Below, piece after piece: positions 4,817 through 8,620 of a stretch of DNA of 8,620 nucleotides. Each line of letters starts with the position of its first letter. Position 1 is the first letter of the stretch. The translations under genes were made by a program, and so were the position numbers. This DNA comes from Anaerolineae bacterium (lineage in GTDB: Bacteria; Chloroflexota; Anaerolineae; B4-G1): NCBI GenBank assembly GCA_030612185.1, contig JAUWOI010000163.1:1-8620 (forward strand). The letters run 5' to 3'. The notes beneath the pieces are model-generated. The model was not told the DNA's origin. It made no database searches and was given only the letters and a program-made list of their open reading frames with translations.

Positions 4817-6614
4817 GCAGGTAGAGGCACAGGAAAAGCGAATAGTCGAGATCCCGGACTTCCTGACAGTGCGCCAATTGGCTGGACTGATGGATGTTAG
4901 CCCCATTGTCATGATCAAAGAATTGATGAACGCTGGCATCATGGCGAACATCAACCAGCAGATTGATTACGAAACGGCTGCCATCGTAGCCCAGGAGATG
5001 GGGTTCGAGCCCAGGGAGGAAACGCCGCTTATCTCTGAGGAACCCGCTGAAGAGGGACTGACACTGCTCTGGGAACGGTTCTACGCCAGCGAAGACCCGG
5101 CGAAACTCAAACCTCGGCCGCCGGTTGTCACCGTTCTAGGCCACGTGGATCACGGTAAGACCTCGTTGCTGGACGCCATCCGCCACACCGACGTATTGGA
5201 CAGTGAGGCAGGAGGGATCACACAACACATTGGAGCCTACCAAGTCGAGCACGATGGACGCAGTATCACCTTCATTGACACCCCGGGCCACGAGGCCTTT
5301 ACCGCGATGCGTGCCCGGGGGGCTCACACCACCGACATCGCTGTGTTGGTCGTGGCCGCCGACGATGGTGTGATGCCCCAGACTGTTGAGGCCATCAGTC
5401 ACGCCCGGGCTGCCCGCGTCCCCATCATCATCGCTCTCAACAAAACAGATAAACCCACCGCCCAACCCAACTTGACGAAACAACAGTTAGCCGATATGGG
5501 CCTGGTTTCCGACGACTGGGGAGGAACCACGCTGTGCGTCCCCGTCTCAGCGAAGAAGAAAACCGGCTTGGACGACCTACTGGAAGCCATCCTGCTCATC
5601 GTGGATTCTGTTGAGATCAAGGCCAACCCCGACCGGCCCGCTGTGGGGACAGCATTGGAGGGACACCTGGACCGTGCCCATGGCGCGACCGCCACTGTGC
5701 TGGTACAGAACGGCACCTTGCGCGTGGGCGATACCGTGGTGATTGGCCTGGTTCACGGCCGCGTGCGCAAGATGCTTGATGAGGCCGGCCGTCCCATTCA
5801 GGAAGCACTACCCTCGACACCGGCCTTGATCATGGGCCTCTCCGGCGTACCCGAGGCGGGGGATATGTTCAAGGTTGTGACTGACAGGCGCACTGCGCGG
5901 GCCATCGTCGCCAGGCGCAAGGAAAAACTGACCACCCGGGCCGCCGCCCCGCCCAAGGCCTTCACTCTCGATGACTTCTCCCGCCGCATCCAGGCCGGAC
6001 AGACCAAAGAACTCACCCTGATTGTCAAAACCGACGTCCAAGGTTCCATTGAGCCTATCGTCAGTTCGCTGGAGAAACTGGGCGATGAGGACCTGAAGGT
6101 CAACATTCTGCACGCCGCTGCGGGCGCCGTCAGCGAATCGGACATCAACCTGGCTATCGCCACCCACGCTATCGTCGTCGGCTTCCAGGTATACCCCGAT
6201 CCGGCTGCCCGCCGCCTGGCGGAGAGCAAAGGCGTGAGCATCCGCACCTACGACATAATCTACAAGCTGATAGACGAGGTGGACAAAGCTCTCAAGGGGC
6301 TGCTGGAGCCGACCTACGCGGATGTAGTGATCGGCGAGGCCGAGATACGAGACACATTCAACATTCCCAAAGTCGGCACCGTGGCCGGGTGTCACGTTCG
6401 CCAGGGGCAGGCGCGGCGCAACGCCCGCGCACGTGTCTTGCGAGGCGAGAAGCAACTGTACGATGGTTATGTCACCTCGCTCAAGCGGTTCGAAAAGGAT
6501 GCGCGAGAGGTGCGAACGGGCTTCGAGTGTGGCGTGGGGCTGGAGGACTTCAACGACTTCGCCGTCGGCGACGTGATCCAGTTCTACGTGAAGGAGAGGC
6601 AGGAAATTGCGTAA
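4809..6614 (+). CDS. infB: Translation initiation factor IF-2
   Basis: IF2 is the GTPase that places fMet-tRNA on the 30S subunit and promotes 50S joining. At 601 residues this is a short form: E. coli IF2 is 890 and B. subtilis about 716, the difference being the N-terminal extension. An IF2_N domain is at about 12-66. The G domain runs from about 104 with G1 GHVDHGKT (111-118), G2 GGITQHIG (135-142), G3 DTPGHEAF (157-164), G4 NKTD (211-214, where NKID or NKMD is more usual) and G5 SAKKKTG (247-253). Domain II (about 275-365), domain III (about 400-482, KTDVQGSIEPI, GAVSESDI, AARRLAESKGVSI) and the tRNA-binding C-domain (about 500-601, FNIPKVGTVAGCHV, GFECGVGLEDFNDFAVGD) follow. The three catalytic-site motifs and the C-domain are intact, so the protein should be functional. 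It overlaps ylxR by 8 nt and ends 15 nt before rbfA. Confidence 0.98.
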   Translation: MSKQVEAQEKRIVEIPDFLTVRQLAGLMDVSPIVMIKELMNAGIMANINQQIDYETAAIVAQEMGFEPREETPLISEEPAEEGLTLLWERFYASEDPAKLKPRPPVVTVLGHVDHGKTSLLDAIRHTDVLDSEAGGITQHIGAYQVEHDGRSITFIDTPGHEAFTAMRARGAHTTDIAVLVVAADDGVMPQTVEAISHARAARVPIIIALNKTDKPTAQPNLTKQQLADMGLVSDDWGGTTLCVPVSAKKKTGLDDLLEAILLIVDSVEIKANPDRPAVGTALEGHLDRAHGATATVLVQNGTLRVGDTVVIGLVHGRVRKMLDEAGRPIQEALPSTPALIMGLSGVPEAGDMFKVVTDRRTARAIVARRKEKLTTRAAAPPKAFTLDDFSRRIQAGQTKELTLIVKTDVQGSIEPIVSSLEKLGDEDLKVNILHAAAGAVSESDINLAIATHAIVVGFQVYPDPAARRLAESKGVSIRTYDIIYKLIDEVDKALKGLLEPTYADVVIGEAEIRDTFNIPKVGTVAGCHVRQGQARRNARARVLRGEKQLYDGYVTSLKRFEKDAREVRTGFECGVGLEDFNDFAVGDVIQFYVKERQEIA

Positions 6615-6629
6615 CGAGTCGAGCGTGGC

Positions 6630-7007
6630 ATGAGCAAAAGATATCAACGCCGGGTCTCTGACCTGATCCGTACTCACCTGACAGACCTTCTGGGGCGGAA
6701 AGCCAACGATCCACGCCTGCAGATGGTCACCATCACCGACGTGACCATTACGCCCGATGCCCTCCGCGCGGATGTGCATTTCAGCGTGCTGGGCGGAGCC
6801 GAGGCACAAGCGGAGGTGCAGGCCGGCCTGGAAAGCGCAGCCGGCTGGCTGCGGCACGAGTTGGGTCGCCGGCTGCGGCTGCGCAATACTCCAGAACTGG
6901 TCTTCCACTACGATCCCTCGCTAGAGCGTGGTGAACACATCGCCAGCATCCTCGACGAATTGAGGCTCAGTGACGACAAACAAGAACACAACCCTGAAAC
7001 AGGCTAG
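6630..7007 (+). CDS. rbfA: 30S ribosome-binding factor RbfA
   Basis: RbfA is a small single-KH-domain protein that binds the pre-30S subunit and helps mature the 5' end of 16S rRNA. The 125-residue length is typical. Visible family features are the N-terminal helix (RYQRRVSDLIRTHLTDLL), the NDPRLQMVTITDVTITPDALRADVHFSV strand region (residues 26-53) and the LRHELGRRLRLRNTPELVFHYDPSLERGEHIASILDEL C-terminal half (74-111). The last 14 residues are polar and probably disordered. The ATG lies 15 nt after the infB stop with only a weak ribosome binding site, so translation is probably coupled to infB. The 3' end overlaps the next gene by 38 nt. Confidence 0.95.
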   Translation: MSKRYQRRVSDLIRTHLTDLLGRKANDPRLQMVTITDVTITPDALRADVHFSVLGGAEAQAEVQAGLESAAGWLRHELGRRLRLRNTPELVFHYDPSLERGEHIASILDELRLSDDKQEHNPETG

Positions 7008-7953
7008 CCAACTTATCCGGTCGGCCCACCGCCCTCTGCTTATATGTCACATCGCCCCCGACGGCGATGCCATCGGTAGCCTTACGGGTCTGGGCTGGGC
7101 ACTACGTCACGAAGACCTGGAACCAATCATGGCTTGCTCAGACCCCGTTACTGCCCGCTTCAACTACATTCCCTATGTCGGGGCCGTAGTGCAAGACGTT
7201 AGTGCATCCTTCGACCTTGTCATCTCCCTCGACTGTTCCGACCTGAAACGGCTCGGCCACTTTCCGCAGATGCCGACTTTCAGGAGTGTACCGCTGCTCA
7301 ACATTGACCACCACCTGACCAATCTAGATTTTGGCGACGTCAATCTGGTGGACCACCATGCCTCGTCCACCGCCGAGGTCGTGCTACGGCTGCTGGAGTA
7401 CATGGCCCTTCCGCTCGACGCCGAACTGGCCACTTGCTTGTTGACTGGCATCGTCGCCGACACGCGCGGCTTCCGCACAAGCAATGTCACCATCCAGGTG
7501 ATGGATGCCGCACTACGATTGATGAAGGCCGGAGCATCGCTCCCTTACGTCACACATCACACCCTTGACCGCCGTCCTACAACTGCGATCCGCCTGTGGG
7601 GGGCAACACTGGCCCAGTTGCACATCGAAGACCGTGTGATCTGGACCAGCATCCCATTGGCAATACGTCGCACGGCAGGCTACGCGGGCAACGGTGACGC
7701 AGGATTGGTCAGTTTCCTCGTCAGTGGCGACGATGCTGACGTCGCCGTTGTCTTCGTCGAGCGCGAGGACGGCCGCATCGAGGTCAGTCTACGCGCAGTG
7801 CCCGGATTCGACGTCGCACAGGTGGCACTCCAACTGGGTGGCGGCGGCCACGCTCTTGCCGCCGGCTGCAATCTCCCCGGACCGCTGGGGGAAGCCCAGG
7901 CCCGGGTGATGGCTGCCCTTCGGGCCGATTTGGCTCGCCAGCGCCATACATAA
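6970..7953 (+). CDS. nrnA: DHH/DHHA1 phosphoesterase, NrnA-like (nanoRNase / pAp phosphatase)
   Basis: This 327-residue protein belongs to the DHH family of metal-dependent phosphoesterases, whose NrnA members degrade 2-5-nt RNAs and dephosphorylate 3'-phosphoadenosine 5'-phosphate. The DHH domain (about 10-170) has motif I HIAPDGDAIGS (27-37; H27, D31, D33 as metal ligands), motif II LDCSD (87-91; D88), motif III IDHHLTN (112-118; D113, H114, H115) and motif IV GIVADTRGF (160-168; D164). The DHHA1 substrate domain (about 220-325) ends with the glycine-rich GGGGHALAAG (290-299). All expected ligands are present. The GTG at 6970 is the only plausible start, because no later ATG, GTG or TTG precedes motif I; a GAGG lies 4 nt upstream. 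It overlaps rbfA by 38 nt. The order rbfA-DHH-truB is common in bacteria. Substrate preference cannot be settled from sequence. Confidence 0.93.
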   Translation: MTTNKNTTLKQASQLIRSAHRPLLICHIAPDGDAIGSLTGLGWALRHEDLEPIMACSDPVTARFNYIPYVGAVVQDVSASFDLVISLDCSDLKRLGHFPQMPTFRSVPLLNIDHHLTNLDFGDVNLVDHHASSTAEVVLRLLEYMALPLDAELATCLLTGIVADTRGFRTSNVTIQVMDAALRLMKAGASLPYVTHHTLDRRPTTAIRLWGATLAQLHIEDRVIWTSIPLAIRRTAGYAGNGDAGLVSFLVSGDDADVAVVFVEREDGRIEVSLRAVPGFDVAQVALQLGGGGHALAAGCNLPGPLGEAQARVMAALRADLARQRHT

Positions 7954-7992
7954 GATGCAACACGCTTCCCAGGCATGCCCGACAACACACCT

Positions 7993-8620
7993 ATGAGCGA
8001 CGGGATCCTCAACATCAACAAACCCCGCGGCCCGACTTCCCACGACGTCGTGGACCGCGTTCGCGTGCTGACCGGCATCCGCCGCGTGGGACACGCCGGC
8101 ACGCTCGACCCGCTGGCAACCGGCGTGTTGCTCGTCTGCGTCGGGCGGGCCACCCGCGTGGCCGAGTACCTGATGGCCGGCCAGAAAGTCTACCGCGCCT
8201 GCTTGTGTCTGGGGATCACCACCGACACCTACGACGCCGATGGACAGGTGGTGGCGGAAGCGCCGGTCAAGGCGAACCGCGCCCAGGTCGAGGTAGCGCT
8301 GGCACAGTTCCGGGGCTCGATCGCGCAGGTACCGCCGATGTACTCAGCAGTCAAACACAAGGGCACACCGCTTCACCGGCTGGCCCGCCGAGGCGTCGAT
8401 GTGGAAAGGCTTCCTATCAAGGCGCGCCAGGTGGAAATCTTTCGCCTGGAACTCACTGCCTGGGATCCGCCGGAGTGCACGCTGGAGGTAACCTGCTCGC
8501 CGGGGACTTATGTGCGCGCGCTGGCCCATGACCTGGGACAGGCCCTCAATTGCGGGGCTCATATCACCCGACTGGCCCGCCTGGCGAGCGGTGACTTCCA
8601 CCTGGAGGACGCCGTCACGT
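7993..8620 (+). CDS. truB: tRNA pseudouridine(55) synthase TruB (3' end outside window)
   Basis: TruB converts U55 of the T-loop of tRNAs to pseudouridine. The 209 visible residues cover the catalytic domain. Motifs are ILNINKPRGPTSHDVV (residues 5-20), GHAGTLDPLATGVL (33-46, catalytic Asp at D39), KVYRA (66-70), VPPMYSAVKHKG (113-124), CSPGTYVRALAHDLG (168-182) and the LTRLARLASGDF-like sequence ITRLARLASGDF (191-202). The frame is open to the window end, so only the C-terminal part (PUA-like domain in many TruB proteins) is missing. The start is uncertain: ATG at 7993 gives the usual MSDGILNINKP beginning, while the in-frame ATG at 7975 would add six residues; neither has a convincing ribosome binding site. 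It lies 39 nt after the DHH gene, same strand, probably same operon. Confidence 0.95.
   Translation, partial: MSDGILNINKPRGPTSHDVVDRVRVLTGIRRVGHAGTLDPLATGVLLVCVGRATRVAEYLMAGQKVYRACLCLGITTDTYDADGQVVAEAPVKANRAQVEVALAQFRGSIAQVPPMYSAVKHKGTPLHRLARRGVDVERLPIKARQVEIFRLELTAWDPPECTLEVTCSPGTYVRALAHDLGQALNCGAHITRLARLASGDFHLEDAVT

Noticed and set aside
5808..6908. A 366-codon open frame on the minus strand opposite infB and rbfA
   Set aside because: It lies antisense to two strongly conserved genes, has no domain signature and crosses the gene boundary. Long antisense frames are common in high-G+C coding DNA.
7954..7992. Terminator or promoter between the DHH gene and truB
   Set aside because: The 39-nt gap has no stem followed by a U-tract and no -10/-35 pair, so the genes are treated as co-transcribed.

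Overview
The window reads as a stretch of bacterial chromosome carrying the translation/transcription core cluster nusA-ylxR-infB-rbfA-DHH phosphoesterase-truB. It is preceded by the 3' end of pheT and, in between, a two-gene minus-strand unit encoding a double-XRE DNA-binding protein and a small TPR protein. High G+C coding sequence, a short IF2 (601 aa), a NusA with a long Glu-rich tail, a regulator with two near-identical XRE domains and heptanucleotide intergenic repeats suggest a Chloroflexota-like (Anaerolineae-type) genome, probably environmental. That assignment is an inference from general features; no marker was searched.

Layout. 1-738: C-terminal part of PheT (+). 739-815: arrays of degenerate heptanucleotide repeats in opposite orientations, where pheT and the TPR gene converge. 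803-1351 (-): four-repeat TPR protein. 1361-1388: a second heptad array. 1387-2058 (-): tandem-HTH regulator. 2059-2484: a divergent control region with a promoter facing each way, followed by a roughly 240-nt, heavily structured nusA leader (direct repeat, G-quadruplex motif, terminator-like hairpin, three more hairpins). 2485-7953 (+): nusA, ylxR, infB, rbfA and a DHH/DHHA1 phosphoesterase, packed with gaps of 7 and 15 nt and overlaps of 8 and 38 nt. 7993-8620 (+): truB, cut by the window end.

The plus-strand genes look like one operon. NusA acts on elongating RNA polymerase, YlxR is a small RNA-binding protein, IF2 brings initiator tRNA to the ribosome, RbfA matures the 30S subunit, the DHH enzyme degrades nanoRNA and/or pAp, and TruB makes pseudouridine 55 in tRNA. 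The usual rimP upstream of nusA and the L7Ae-like gene often found between ylxR and infB are both absent here; the HTH/TPR pair sits where rimP would be expected.

The most notable items are the structured nusA leader (possible attenuation switch), the split HTH + TPR pair, the alpha-CTD-like domain inside NusA, and the heptad repeats around the TPR gene. I saw no clear novel defence system, mobile element, CRISPR array, tRNA or rRNA.
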